NCBI GenBank assembly: GCA_016839445.1
Contig: JAEOUG010000089.1
Location: 1 to 40,246 of the forward strand
Length of the DNA: 40,246 nt
Source: Candidatus Thorarchaeota archaeon
Lineage (GTDB): Archaea > Asgardarchaeota > Thorarchaeia > Thorarchaeales > Thorarchaeaceae
Direction of reading: 5' to 3'
Position numbers and translations under genes: made by a program. Of the stretch, positions 32,593-40,246 are shown piece by piece. How positions within the stretch are numbered: the stretch's first letter is position 1; each line of letters opens with the position of its first letter. The notes below the pieces were generated by a model that was not told the DNA's origin, did no database searches, and saw nothing but the letters and a program-made list of their open reading frames with translations.

Positions 32593-34173
32593 CTAGAAGC
32601 CAGAGGCTTGGCCATCCTTCCTTCGGTCTGACCCGCCAATCCATGCATTCTCAACTCGAAGTATCGCTTGCCCGCCTCCAAAGCCGAATCTCGGTTCCGG
32701 AAGCAAGTCATGACCCCGGGTCTTGAGACCAGAGAAGATCTCCTCTGGTGTGCCAATCTCCAGTCCCACCTTGTTCGACTCATGGACATGATTGAACCGA
32801 GGATGATCAAGTGCCGCCTGTGGACCCATCTTGTAGTCAACGATGTTGCTCACGAACTGGGCGTGGGCCTGAGACTGATGTGCTCCACCCATGATACCAA
32901 ACACGCCGTAGAGATCGCCGTCTCTGTAGATAGCACCAGGTATGATTGTGTGGAACGGTAGCTTCTTCGGTGCATAGCAGTTCGGGTGGGCGGGATCGAG
33001 GGAGAACAGATTCCCCCGGTTCTGCAATTTGATGCCTGTTCCCGGAACGACGAGTCCGCTCCCGAAGCCGCGATAGAGACTGTTTATGAAAGAAACCGCT
33101 CTGCCCTCAGCATCTGCTGTACACAAGTACACAGTATCGGAGCCGGATAGAAGCCCGGAACCGTAGTCATTCATGGCCCTGTGCCTGTCAATCATCTGTG
33201 CACGCCTTCGGGCGTAGTTCTTAGAGAGCAGCTCGTCCAAAGGACAATCGTAGAACGCAGGGTCGGCATTGTGCGCGTGAAGGTCGGCGTAAGCGAGCTT
33301 CTTCGCCTCAATCATCAGGTGGTAGCGCTCAACATCAAGTGGCCCGATGTCATCAAAACTGAATTGCTCCATGATGTTCAGCATGATTAAGGCGGCGAAT
33401 CCTTGGCCATTAGGAGGATGTTCAAAGACATCCACACCACGGTAATTGGCCGCTAAGGCTTCAGTCTTCATCGTGGTATGCTCAGAAAGGTCATCCTCGG
33501 TGAGGAATCCACCGTGCCTCTGAACTGTGTTAGCAATCGCTCTTGCAGTGGTTCCCGTGTAGAATGCCTCTGGCCCCTCTCTGCCAACAGACTCGAAGAC
33601 ATCAGCAATGTCAGGATTCCGCATCATCTCTCCAACACCGGGAGCACGACCGTCAATCGTGAAGACCCTCTTAGCTTCATCATTCTGAAGTGCAGGAACT
33701 ACATCGGCCCAGTTGCGCGAGATTATCGGTGAAACGGGGAACCCGTTACGCGCATAGTGAATCGCAGGATGGAGAACCTCAGAGAGTTCTAGGTCGCCGT
33801 GCCATGTTACGAGGTCAGCCCACAATCGCATTCCACCAGGAACTGTGACTGGCGCCCCACCACGCAATGGTATCGAATCAAGTCCCATACCAAGGATATC
33901 ATCCAGCGTGGCCAAAGAGCCGGAGCGGCCGGATCCATTGTAACACAGCGGCTTGGGGGCTCCAGGAAGATGGACAAGTGAAAACGCATCTCCACCGCAA
34001 CCAGTACTGAAGGGCTCCACAACATCGAGAACGGCAGCAACAGCGACGGCGGCGTCCACAGCATTCCCTCCTCTACGAAGGACCTCAAGCCCGGCCTCCG
34101 TTGCCAAAGGCGAGGAGGAAGCAACCATATTTGCCGCCACAACGTCTGACCGGCCGCTAACAACGTTCACCAT
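32593..34173 (-). CDS. ggt: Gamma-glutamyltransferase family protein, cytosolic
   Basis: A 526-residue Ntn-hydrolase of the gamma-glutamyltransferase family. These are made as one chain and cleave themselves before a threonine that becomes the nucleophile; here that is T347 in GSDTVYLCTAD. Other family marks are the N-terminal SSPLATEAGLEVLRRGGNAVDAAVA, EPFSTGCGGDAF, the substrate-binding PPNGQGFAALIML and the late FGIMGGAHQSQAHAQ. There is no signal peptide, unlike the secreted bacterial and eukaryotic enzymes, so it should act in the cytosol on gamma-glutamyl compounds or a similar amide (some members are acylases or thiol-peptide hydrolases). The AAGGAGGA site precedes the ATG at 34173, and the MBL-rhodanese stop lies one base further upstream. 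Confidence 0.9.
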   Translation of the reverse strand: MVNVVSGRSDVVAANMVASSSPLATEAGLEVLRRGGNAVDAAVAVAAVLDVVEPFSTGCGGDAFSLVHLPGAPKPLCYNGSGRSGSLATLDDILGMGLDSIPLRGGAPVTVPGGMRLWADLVTWHGDLELSEVLHPAIHYARNGFPVSPIISRNWADVVPALQNDEAKRVFTIDGRAPGVGEMMRNPDIADVFESVGREGPEAFYTGTTARAIANTVQRHGGFLTEDDLSEHTTMKTEALAANYRGVDVFEHPPNGQGFAALIMLNIMEQFSFDDIGPLDVERYHLMIEAKKLAYADLHAHNADPAFYDCPLDELLSKNYARRRAQMIDRHRAMNDYGSGLLSGSDTVYLCTADAEGRAVSFINSLYRGFGSGLVVPGTGIKLQNRGNLFSLDPAHPNCYAPKKLPFHTIIPGAIYRDGDLYGVFGIMGGAHQSQAHAQFVSNIVDYKMGPQAALDHPRFNHVHESNKVGLEIGTPEEIFSGLKTRGHDLLPEPRFGFGGGQAILRVENAWIGGSDRRKDGQASGF

Positions 34174-34174
34174 A

Positions 34175-35554
34175 TCAGTCCTCCTTGACTAATTCTCGAC
34201 CTTCTTGCTTCCACGTCTTCAATCCGTCATGGTAGACCCCAATTGACTCCACTCCGCGACGCTTCAGTATGCTAGCTGCAGTTGTGCTTCTTGCACCTGA
34301 GGGGCAGACGGTTCCGATAGGACCGCTTGGAAGACCAGCAATGTCGCTTGCTCCAGCAAGAGTGAGAGGGACAGATTGAGACCCAGGGATATGCTCCTTG
34401 CTGAATTCATGAGGTTCGCGAACGTCAACGAGAGACAGCGCACCATTCTTGAGACCTTCTGCGATGTCTTTGGCATTGTACATCACAAGGCGTTCAGTGC
34501 CTCGGCCAGAGGCTTTCCATGCTTCGAAGCCTCCTACAAGGAATCCATGTATTCTATCAAAACCTATCCTTTGAAGATAGGCGGTCGCTTCAGGGAGGTC
34601 CTTCTGGGCGGCAAGCACGAAGGAGTGTGTGTGACTGGGGCTCAACGCCCATCCCGCAAGTAGACCCATGTTCGAGAGAGTCATGCTGATTGTGCCCGGA
34701 ATGTGTTCTCTCAAGAAATCGTCGGAGGGCCTTGTGTCGACCACTCGATGTCCGTCATCTTTGAGCAACGCCTCAACGTCTTCGGAGTTGAGTTCGGTCG
34801 AGTGACCCGACTCTGCCAACAGTGGTGGACCTATGGTGTTGAGATGCTCGCAGTGCTTGAAGTATGATGCCCGCGTTAGGCCTTGGCTCAGCTTGGCCTT
34901 CACGAACTCCTCCTCATCGAGCTGGAGCCACTTGTTGTTCCTGCGTTCGTATCCGATTGTTGTGAACTCCCGTTCGCCGATGGCACCCCCACAGACAGAC
35001 CCAGCACCGTGGCCGGGGTGTACGATAACACCATCGCCCATTGGTAGTAGCTTCGAGTGGAGGCTGTTGTAGAGCTTCCGCGACATCTCGGCATGCTTCT
35101 TGATATCCACGAGGTCTGTACGTCCAACCTCATTGACGAACAGAGTGTCCCCGGTGAAGACGGCAAGAGGGTCTCTCCCGACAGATAGATCTGAAACAGC
35201 ATAGCTGATACTATCGTCTGTGTGACCAGGTGTGGAGATGCAGCGTACAAGCATATCGCCGACAGTGAACTCCTCACCATCTGCAACTGAGTGGTCTCCG
35301 AAGTGGAAGTTCGTTGCATTGCTGTGACAGATTTCGGCCTCAGGAGCTATCTGCTGGAGTTCAAGTGACCCTGTCACGTAATCCTCGTTCCTATGAGTTT
35401 CGAAAATGTAGCGTATAGGGCTCAAATGTACACCCGCAAGCTTCCCGTAAATCGAGGCGTCACGCCGCGGATCTATGACAAAGGACTCGCCCTTGGAACT
35501 CACGTAATAGGAGAGCGCCGCAAGCCCATCTGATCGAACTGCCGCAATCTTCAA
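34175..35554 (-). CDS. MBL-fold/tandem rhodanese protein (persulfide dioxygenase-like)
   Basis: A 459-residue fusion. Residues 1-250 are an MBL domain of the ETHE1-like group: THRNEDYVTG (metal motif, with Arg and Tyr where HxHxDH is usual), STPGHTDDS, FTGDTLFVNEVGRTD and VHPGHG. Two rhodanese domains follow. The first (about 265-355, VVDTRPSDDFLREHIPG) has no cysteine in its active loop and is probably structural. The second (about 365-459, LVDVREPHEFSKEHIPG) has the cysteine in VCPSGARS and should carry persulfide sulfur. The fused proteins act on persulfides or related sulfur carriers. Start is a TTG at 35554, about 38 bases after a TATA-like element. It begins a leftward run with ggt and aspA. 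Confidence 0.88.
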   Translation of the reverse strand: MKIAAVRSDGLAALSYYVSSKGESFVIDPRRDASIYGKLAGVHLSPIRYIFETHRNEDYVTGSLELQQIAPEAEICHSNATNFHFGDHSVADGEEFTVGDMLVRCISTPGHTDDSISYAVSDLSVGRDPLAVFTGDTLFVNEVGRTDLVDIKKHAEMSRKLYNSLHSKLLPMGDGVIVHPGHGAGSVCGGAIGEREFTTIGYERRNNKWLQLDEEEFVKAKLSQGLTRASYFKHCEHLNTIGPPLLAESGHSTELNSEDVEALLKDDGHRVVDTRPSDDFLREHIPGTISMTLSNMGLLAGWALSPSHTHSFVLAAQKDLPEATAYLQRIGFDRIHGFLVGGFEAWKASGRGTERLVMYNAKDIAEGLKNGALSLVDVREPHEFSKEHIPGSQSVPLTLAGASDIAGLPSGPIGTVCPSGARSTTAASILKRRGVESIGVYHDGLKTWKQEGRELVKED

Positions 35555-35589
35555 CTAAAGACCACTCGAACGATGTTGCAGACACTCGG

Positions 35590-35597
35590 CTTTTAAG
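35590..35597 (-). promoter_or_regulatory. TATA-like box of the MBL-rhodanese/ggt/aspA run
   Basis: On the minus strand CTTAAAAG lies about 38 bases before the TTG at 35554. It is the only good promoter element ahead of the three-gene run. Confidence 0.5.
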
Positions 35598-35676
35598 AAG
35601 TAAGGTAACGCGCCTTGGTTTCAGTATTCGGTCCGAGGGCAAATGTTAAACCTGAGATAAGCTCGTCAACTCACGG

Positions 35677-36165
35677 GTGAGCATCGTGTCAGCGAGGAAC
35701 AACGACACTCCTATGAGTTCAGACGAGGGCATTGTTGTTGAAGCGTCTCTGAACCTACTGCGAAAAGCTGCAGAGAGAGCGCTCTTTGAATATAACGAGA
35801 TGGTCGTCGACGCGGCCGGAGAAGAACTTGCGAGTGGCAGCGCCCTGAAGACTGGTGATTCAGTGGTCTTTGAGGAAGACATCCAACCACTTCCAGCGCA
35901 AATCGTGGCAATCCTGCTGGATGATGGTTTGTGGTACATGATATCAACCTCCGAGATGCCTCCTGGCGGTTATCCTACTGGTAGAGATGCAACCAGAGCC
36001 GCTCAGGCGGAAGAGAAGAGGTTGAGAATCCTGAGAGACTTCCTTACGAACCAAGCAGGCGCAGACAAGGTGAAGGATGTAAGGAACTGGCAGCCTGACA
36101 TGAAGGCTGAGGCCGCAGACGTTCTAAGTATAATAGACAGTGCAAAAAGAAGATGGGTGCACTGA
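35677..36165 (+). CDS. Unknown soluble protein, 162 residues
   Basis: I do not recognise this protein. It is acidic and soluble. The N-terminal part is helical (VEASLNLLRKAAERALFEYNEMVVDAAGEELA), the middle holds strands (DSVVFEEDIQ, AQIVAILLDDGLWYMISTSEMPPGGYP) and the C-terminal third is a basic helical segment ending in DSAKRRWVH. The GTG at 35677 lies about 30 bases after a TATA-like GTTAAAC (35645-35651), which suggests a leaderless mRNA; a GTG at 35686 and an ATG at 35713 are alternatives. It is followed by the signal peptidase gene, 58 bases downstream. Confidence 0.6.
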   Translation: MSIVSARNNDTPMSSDEGIVVEASLNLLRKAAERALFEYNEMVVDAAGEELASGSALKTGDSVVFEEDIQPLPAQIVAILLDDGLWYMISTSEMPPGGYPTGRDATRAAQAEEKRLRILRDFLTNQAGADKVKDVRNWQPDMKAEAADVLSIIDSAKRRWVH

Positions 36166-36179
36166 GCACGATTCGTCAT

Positions 36180-36187
36180 TCTTATTA
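36180..36187 (+). promoter_or_regulatory. TATA-like box of the signal peptidase gene
   Basis: TCTTATTA lies about 40 bases before the ATG at 36224. It would start the mRNA near 36208, after the alternative ATG at 36197. Confidence 0.4.
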
Positions 36188-36223
36188 GCGCCTCGCATGA
36201 GGAGCACGTCGAGAGTAGAGCCT

Positions 36224-36814
36224 ATGGAAAGAGCACGTCAGACAATCGCGTGGAGCAAGAGGTCGGACCTCACAAAGACTGTCGTGCTTATCGTGATGGT
36301 TGTCGGCATCACCTTGGGAGGATTTGGCATCTTCATTACCGCAATGGGCACATCAAGCCCGTTAGTTGTCGTGACCAGCGGCTCCATGTCTCCGACACTT
36401 GAGAGGGGACACCTCCTAATACTGCAGAACAGAGCTCCTGAGAATATCCTGGTCGGTGACATCATTGTGTTCGAGGCGACCTGGAACGACGATCCGGTTG
36501 TGCACAGAGTGGTCAGAATAGAGACTGTCGGAGAGGAAATCCATTGGTTCACTCAAGGGGACAACCGCGACACCAATCCTTCGGAAGATCCTGGCTATAG
36601 AGTATACGAAGACATCATAGGAGTAGTAGTGTTTGCAATACCCTACCTGGGGTACGTCACTCTCTTCTTACATGAACCGGCAGGACTCGCAACAGTTGTC
36701 ATACTCCTGTTGGTGATCATCATTGTGCCCGAAATCCTACCTAAGAAGGAAGAGGAGGAGTTGGAGGAAGAACCTTTGCAGGATTCTTCCGAGTCGGCCG
36801 CAACTGATGGCTAG
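36224..36814 (+). CDS. Signal peptidase I, archaeal/ER (SEC11-like) type
   Basis: A 196-residue signal peptidase that removes signal peptides at the outer face of the membrane. The N-terminal helix is at residues 18-41. The catalytic serine is S54 in TSGSMSPTL, the general base is His (H94 in DPVVHRVV) instead of the bacterial lysine, and the acidic residues are in TQGDNRDTNP (D113, D116), so it is the Ser-His-Asp type. A second helix near 155-177 and an acidic C-terminal tail (EEEELEEEPLQD) follow. The window's secreted proteins with cleavable signals are natural substrates. Start is uncertain: ATG 36224 fits the TATA-like element; ATG 36197 would add nine residues. Its stop shares CTAG with the AAA+ gene. 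Confidence 0.9.
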   Translation: MERARQTIAWSKRSDLTKTVVLIVMVVGITLGGFGIFITAMGTSSPLVVVTSGSMSPTLERGHLLILQNRAPENILVGDIIVFEATWNDDPVVHRVVRIETVGEEIHWFTQGDNRDTNPSEDPGYRVYEDIIGVVVFAIPYLGYVTLFLHEPAGLATVVILLLVIIIVPEILPKKEEEELEEEPLQDSSESAATDG

Positions 36815-38373
36815 TCAAAGACGCTGTCAACGAAGCCTCTGAGGGACTCGGAATAGCCATGAGGAAGGGCACCCTCTGCTGTCGAACGGACGAAGTCAGT
36901 GGCGGAGTCCACATCAAACCTAAGCATCAAGAGCTTGTCGCGAAGCGATTCAGCCATCGAGTCGAACTTGGCCCCCTTCGTTGTGACAGGAACCGCGATT
37001 ATGGAGGCCGAGGCATCCCCGGCATCCAGAGCATCCTTCAGGCGTTTGACCGAGTAGAAGGCAGCGACTCCACCGCTTCTGTCCCAGTCCTTCACATTCG
37101 GAAGGTCAATGGCAATCTGGCGCCGTTCTCCGTCTCTCTGAATATTGACAATCGTTGCTTGCTGTGTCTTGGCTTCTGGCATCATCTGAAGCTCTACTTC
37201 TACACCGAATGAGGCCCCTGCAAGTTGAAGCGCATTGATGATCGAGTTCATTACCACAGTCCCTGTCAACTTCACCACATAGTCTTCTTGCGGCTCTACT
37301 GTTTCGGGGGTCCGCATGAACAGGATCTCATCAAGCCGAGGAATCAAGTACTTGATGGCTTCTCTCGGGACTCCGTTTGACTCCTCAAATGCCCGGCTCA
37401 CGTCATCTTCGGTGAAGGGGAAGAGGGGGTCTGGGGGAGGCTCGACGTTCTGCTGCGCCCAATACTTCTCCATGGTCGACCGCAGGAAGGAGTCCACATC
37501 TTCACGGTCGAACGGCTCGAGATGAACAACAGCTTCCATTCTTGATCTAGTTGGGGCATCCGCAATATTGTAGATCCGGTCCCAAATCTCTGTCAGACAC
37601 GATGCGATAATGACGACGTTCTTCGTTTCGTTGTAGAGACGCTTGAGTATCTCAAGGAAGTGCCTCTCACCCTCCTCGCCGTATGTATTGTAGGGCCCTT
37701 CCATCTCATCTACGAACAGGACAATCGGAACCTCAGACCCCTCAGCGAGGAGCTTCAAGGTTGCCATGGTTACGTCATCTTCCTCGAGTATTGTTCGGAC
37801 GCCCAAGCGTGCTATCTCTTCATCCGACAGAGCATCTCCAAGAAGCCACCGACGAGCAAGGTCCTTCGAGGCGGGGTCGAGCCTGTACCTGAGAAGGGCC
37901 TTAACAACATCAGCAGATATTCCGGGATAGTCAACAAGCAACCGCTCCAAGGCATAGGTGTAGTCGTAGATCTCGTGAGTCACTCCCCTGAGACCGCCAA
38001 ACTTCGTGATGAGCATGTCGACAGTCTGCTCAAAGAGCTCGTCGCCAGCCTCATCCACTATGCATGCATGCAGATGTAGAGGAACTCTCACAGGAGAAGG
38101 AGGCGAAGGAACGTAGACTGCCAGAAACTTCCCTGCCGCGAAGTAGTTCTCCTGCTCTTTCAGAACCCAAAAGAGGTGCGTCTTGCCAAGGCCTGCTCCT
38201 CCCAGAATTGGCTGGAATCTGGGTGTGTGATCCTTCATTGTGAAGCGGACTGCCCGAAAGACAGCCCTGTCTGCGTTCAGATGAGGGCCGGGAATGTCCA
38301 CATCATCAGGAGTGTCACCTCGAGAAACATAGCGCTTCAGCGGAGGGTCGTCTCGCATGATGTCAAGAAACAT
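36811..38373 (-). CDS. AAA+ ATPase with nuclease-like C-terminal domain, probable
   Basis: A 520-residue P-loop ATPase of the AAA+/STAND type. Walker A is GGAGLGKTH (K64), Walker B is IVLFVDEMEG and sensor 1 is VVIIASCLTEIWD, followed by a winged-helix-like segment near residues 310-345. The last 160 residues form a mixed alpha/beta domain (TVVMNSIINALQLAGASFGVEVELQMM, then RRQIAIDLPNVKDW) that recalls a PD-(D/E)xK nuclease-like fold, though a clear catalytic trio is not obvious. Its target is unknown; related ATPases act in replication, repair or defence. The ATG at 38373 has no ribosome site; AGGAGG at 38425-38430 leads to an in-frame ATT at 38413-38415 and a Pro-rich 14-residue extension. 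No sibling genes suggest a defence cassette. Confidence 0.72.
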   Translation of the reverse strand: MFLDIMRDDPPLKRYVSRGDTPDDVDIPGPHLNADRAVFRAVRFTMKDHTPRFQPILGGAGLGKTHLFWVLKEQENYFAAGKFLAVYVPSPPSPVRVPLHLHACIVDEAGDELFEQTVDMLITKFGGLRGVTHEIYDYTYALERLLVDYPGISADVVKALLRYRLDPASKDLARRWLLGDALSDEEIARLGVRTILEEDDVTMATLKLLAEGSEVPIVLFVDEMEGPYNTYGEEGERHFLEILKRLYNETKNVVIIASCLTEIWDRIYNIADAPTRSRMEAVVHLEPFDREDVDSFLRSTMEKYWAQQNVEPPPDPLFPFTEDDVSRAFEESNGVPREAIKYLIPRLDEILFMRTPETVEPQEDYVVKLTGTVVMNSIINALQLAGASFGVEVELQMMPEAKTQQATIVNIQRDGERRQIAIDLPNVKDWDRSGGVAAFYSVKRLKDALDAGDASASIIAVPVTTKGAKFDSMAESLRDKLLMLRFDVDSATDFVRSTAEGALPHGYSESLRGFVDSVFD

Positions 38374-38424
38374 GTTCTCATCAAAACTTGGGGGGGGTTC
38401 GGTGGGCGGACTAATCGTTTTCTG

Positions 38425-38430
38425 CCTCCT
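38425..38430 (-). promoter_or_regulatory. Ribosome binding site upstream of the AAA+ ATPase gene
   Basis: On the minus strand AGGAGG is the only strong Shine-Dalgarno near the gene. It lies 52 bases before the ATG at 38373, too far to serve it, but nine bases before an in-frame ATT codon. Confidence 0.5.
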
Positions 38431-38531
38431 AACGTAGTATCGATATCAGCATGATGTTTTGAATCTACTGGCAGATAGCGACCGCTACCATTATCACGAG
38501 GGATGCTGGAAAGCCAGTCTGGGATCTGACT

Positions 38532-38972
38532 ATGAACGAGCTTGAAGTCCTACAGCAGGTCGTTGAGAATCTGAATGTCGGGATTGTGGTTGTCGATAGC
38601 GGGAACAACATCACCCTCTTCAATAGACTTGCGGGGGAAATGCTACAACAGGAGCCATCAACAAGGATTGGAACCTCAATCCTCCGCTGCCACGGAGAGG
38701 TTTCCGAGGGGCCAGTCCTAAAGATGCTAGAAGATCTTAGGACCAGAGCGATGGAGAAATACGAAGGATGGGTGAACTTCAAAGGAAGGATGCTCTTCGA
38801 GCACATCTATCCCATATGGGGAACGGATGGCACCTGCTTGGGAATAGTTGAGGAGCTGCATGATGCGGGCGAGAGGGCTGAGTACCTCAAACTCAAAGGA
38901 GACTGGAAAAACATCCATGTATCAGGAATAGGCGAGAAGTCGCCCAGGAGACCTCACAGCGAGATGTCGTGA
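38532..38972 (+). CDS. Stand-alone PAS-domain protein
   Basis: A 146-residue single-domain sensor. Residues 1-125 follow the PAS order: VLQQVVENLNVGIVVVDSGNNITLFNRLAGEML, then TSILRCHG, a helical connector, GWVNFKGRMLFEHIYPIWGTDGTCLGIVEELHDA. The CH within ILRCHG recalls PAS domains of the DUF438 type, in which the histidine is near a heme or metal site, but this is only a resemblance. There is no output domain, so it must act on a partner, perhaps a kinase elsewhere. ATG start at 38532; no clear TATA box in the 158-base gap shared with the divergent AAA+ gene. Confidence 0.78.
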   Translation: MNELEVLQQVVENLNVGIVVVDSGNNITLFNRLAGEMLQQEPSTRIGTSILRCHGEVSEGPVLKMLEDLRTRAMEKYEGWVNFKGRMLFEHIYPIWGTDGTCLGIVEELHDAGERAEYLKLKGDWKNIHVSGIGEKSPRRPHSEMS

Positions 38973-38981
38973 GAGCCGCAT

Positions 38982-38989
38982 GATAAACA
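38982..38989 (+). promoter_or_regulatory. TATA-like box of the MFS transporter gene
   Basis: GATAAACA lies about 60 bases before the TTG at 39045, just after the stop of the PAS gene. Confidence 0.35.
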
Positions 38990-39044
38990 GTTATCAAGAG
39001 CATCTCTGCCGGGAGTGAGAAATCGATAGGACAGTGGATGCGCT

Positions 39045-40246
39045 TTGGAGTCGGACGCTGAGCTGATCTCTGGGAATGGAGTGTCCAGTTCGTCCAAGAT
39101 TCTTGGCCTATCCATACTCACTGCATTCAACCGACTGAGCGGTTCGTTCAGAGAAGTTGTGCTCCCTCTCTTTGCCATATATCTGGCAAACGATGATGGA
39201 GCGTTCTACGGGCTCCTTGTTGCGTGTGCAGGATATGTCCAGTCAGGAGCTCTCTTTCCAGCAGGCTGGATTAGCGATCGAAGAGGCCGTGGAGTCGCCA
39301 TTCTCATTGGAGGTCTCTTCAGCGGTGTGTGCCTTCTTCTGCTACCATTTGCCTCGAGTACTCTAGGAGTCCTGATTCTCTTCTCCCTCTCTGGAGTCGG
39401 CAATGGATTCAACATGACCACAGTGAAGGCGCTCATTGCAGACTATACTGTGAAGGGGGAGGAAAGAACTAGGTCATACGGATACACTACTGCCTTCGCC
39501 ACGGTGGCAGCGATTGCTGGTTCGTTTCTCGGCGGATTCATCCTCGACCCTGTGGCATTGCCCGGAATCAATCAAGTGATAGTGAGGTTCGCGATTGTCT
39601 TCTTCATCATGGGTTCACTTCGAATAGTCGCAGGCGTAACAGGAATCTGGATGGACATGTGGCTGAAGCGGACGCACCCACTAGTCAATGATGTGAACCA
39701 AGACTCTGGCAGCCAAGAACCTGTGGATGATGTTAGAAACGACGTAGTGACAGCCAGTCTCTTCGGAGTCAGCAGACTAATCATGGGTTTCACAAGCGGA
39801 ATGGTGATTCCATATCTCATTACTTGGATGTATGTCGCCTTTGTAGTTGACCCAGTTGTCTTGGGAAGCGTACCTGCGATATCCAACCTCACACTTGCTT
39901 CTGGAGCTCTCATCGTTGGCCTGAGCAGCGAGCGTGTTGGCAAGATCAAGATGATTCTCGTCCTCTACCTTCTTGCTTCAGTGTTGACTTTTGGACTCGT
40001 CTCGACTCCATTCTTCATCATCATGGCAGTATTCTACGTCGCACGAAACGCCTTGGCCAATATGGCCCAACCTGCAGTTGACTCCCTCTTCATGGGGGAG
40101 GTCAGTCAGGCACGACGAGGCCGCTCTTTTGCGCTAACCAGAGTGATGTGGACGTTTCCAAGACAGACCGGTACACTACTGACATCCTATCTTCTGTCCA
40201 TAGGATTCCTTGGTGGAATAGCCCAGTTCGGCAGAATCGTATTCCC
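39045..40246 (+). CDS. MFS transporter, truncated by the window end
   Basis: The frame is open from 39030 to the last base, with no stop, so the protein is at least 400 residues and runs off the window. It reads as a major facilitator: an N-terminal helix beginning ILTAFNRLSGSFREVVLP, the loop 2-3 motif AGWISDRRGRG, then paired helices (AILIGGLFSGVCLLLLPF, LGVLILFSLSGVGNGFN), a helix 4-5 region (ALIADYTVKGEERTRSYGY), a longer central loop (WLKRTHPLVNDVNQDSGSQ), and the second half starting LFGVSRLIMGFTSGMVIPYLI. Substrate unknown. The start is uncertain: the TTG at 39045 (MESDAELISGNG) fits a 20-residue cytosolic tail; GTG 39081 is the other option. Confidence 0.85.
   Translation, partial: MESDAELISGNGVSSSSKILGLSILTAFNRLSGSFREVVLPLFAIYLANDDGAFYGLLVACAGYVQSGALFPAGWISDRRGRGVAILIGGLFSGVCLLLLPFASSTLGVLILFSLSGVGNGFNMTTVKALIADYTVKGEERTRSYGYTTAFATVAAIAGSFLGGFILDPVALPGINQVIVRFAIVFFIMGSLRIVAGVTGIWMDMWLKRTHPLVNDVNQDSGSQEPVDDVRNDVVTASLFGVSRLIMGFTSGMVIPYLITWMYVAFVVDPVVLGSVPAISNLTLASGALIVGLSSERVGKIKMILVLYLLASVLTFGLVSTPFFIIMAVFYVARNALANMAQPAVDSLFMGEVSQARRGRSFALTRVMWTFPRQTGTLLTSYLLSIGFLGGIAQFGRIVF

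Noticed and set aside
36811..38373. A defence island around the AAA+ ATPase
   Set aside because: Its neighbours are a signal peptidase and a PAS protein; there is no nuclease, methylase or toxin partner.
1..40246. CRISPR arrays, tRNA genes, insertion sequences and prophage genes
   Set aside because: I saw no spaced direct repeats, no cloverleaf with the T-loop TTCRANY pattern in the gaps, and no transposase or phage structural gene.

Overview
The window looks like a piece of an archaeal chromosome. Signs of this are TATA-like boxes about 25-30 bases upstream of predicted transcription starts, many leaderless or near-leaderless genes, frequent TTG and GTG starts, an archaeal ATP-dependent DNA ligase, an archaeosine-type TGT family enzyme, a signal peptidase of the ER/archaeal Ser-His-Asp type, and a signal recognition particle (7S) RNA. 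The mix of HDAC-family protein, CooC-type maturation ATPase, ASST-like surface protein, LURP-one-like protein and multi-PAS kinases, at a near-balanced base composition, would fit an Asgard archaeon of the Thorarchaeota type. That placement is inference only; no marker here proves it. I see no CRISPR array, prophage, insertion sequence or tRNA gene, and the gene order reads as ordinary, densely packed chromosome.

Region 1-11 kb: the 3' part of purL; a small membrane protein plus an ASST-like propeller protein; an HDAC/AcuC-family deacetylase; an unknown protein; a TIM-barrel amidohydrolase; a leftward cluster (membrane protein, PRC-barrel protein, glutaredoxin-like protein); DNA ligase; a PUA-less TGT paralogue; a small membrane protein; and a metallo-beta-lactamase-fold enzyme. 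Region 11-20 kb: a CooC-type ATPase, a DUF255/YyaL protein, a secreted cysteine peptidase-like protein with a C-terminal anchor, a radical SAM/SPASM enzyme, two divergent GNAT acetyltransferases, a 48-residue membrane peptide, a three-helix membrane protein and a ten-helix membrane protein.

Region 20-31 kb: a receiver-PAS5-histidine kinase, a secreted serine beta-lactamase-fold protein, the SRP RNA, a D-2-hydroxyacid dehydrogenase, an MscL-like channel, a translationally coupled pair (LURP-one-like protein and zinc-ribbon membrane protein), a NIF3-like protein, a Na/phosphate cotransporter with a PhoU-like tail, and an ICMT-like methyltransferase. Region 31-40 kb: a leftward run of MBL-rhodanese protein, cytosolic gamma-glutamyltransferase and aspartase, which suggests linked thiol/sulfur and amino-acid catabolism; an unknown protein; a signal peptidase; an AAA+ ATPase with a nuclease-like tail; a stand-alone PAS protein; and a truncated MFS transporter.

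The most rewarding observations are the SRP RNA in what otherwise looks like an empty gap, the repeated sharing of a palindromic CTAG double stop by convergent genes (four times), the 48-residue TTG-start membrane peptide, and the AAA+ ATPase whose only good ribosome site leads to an ATT codon. I did not find a clearly new multi-gene defence or metabolic system.
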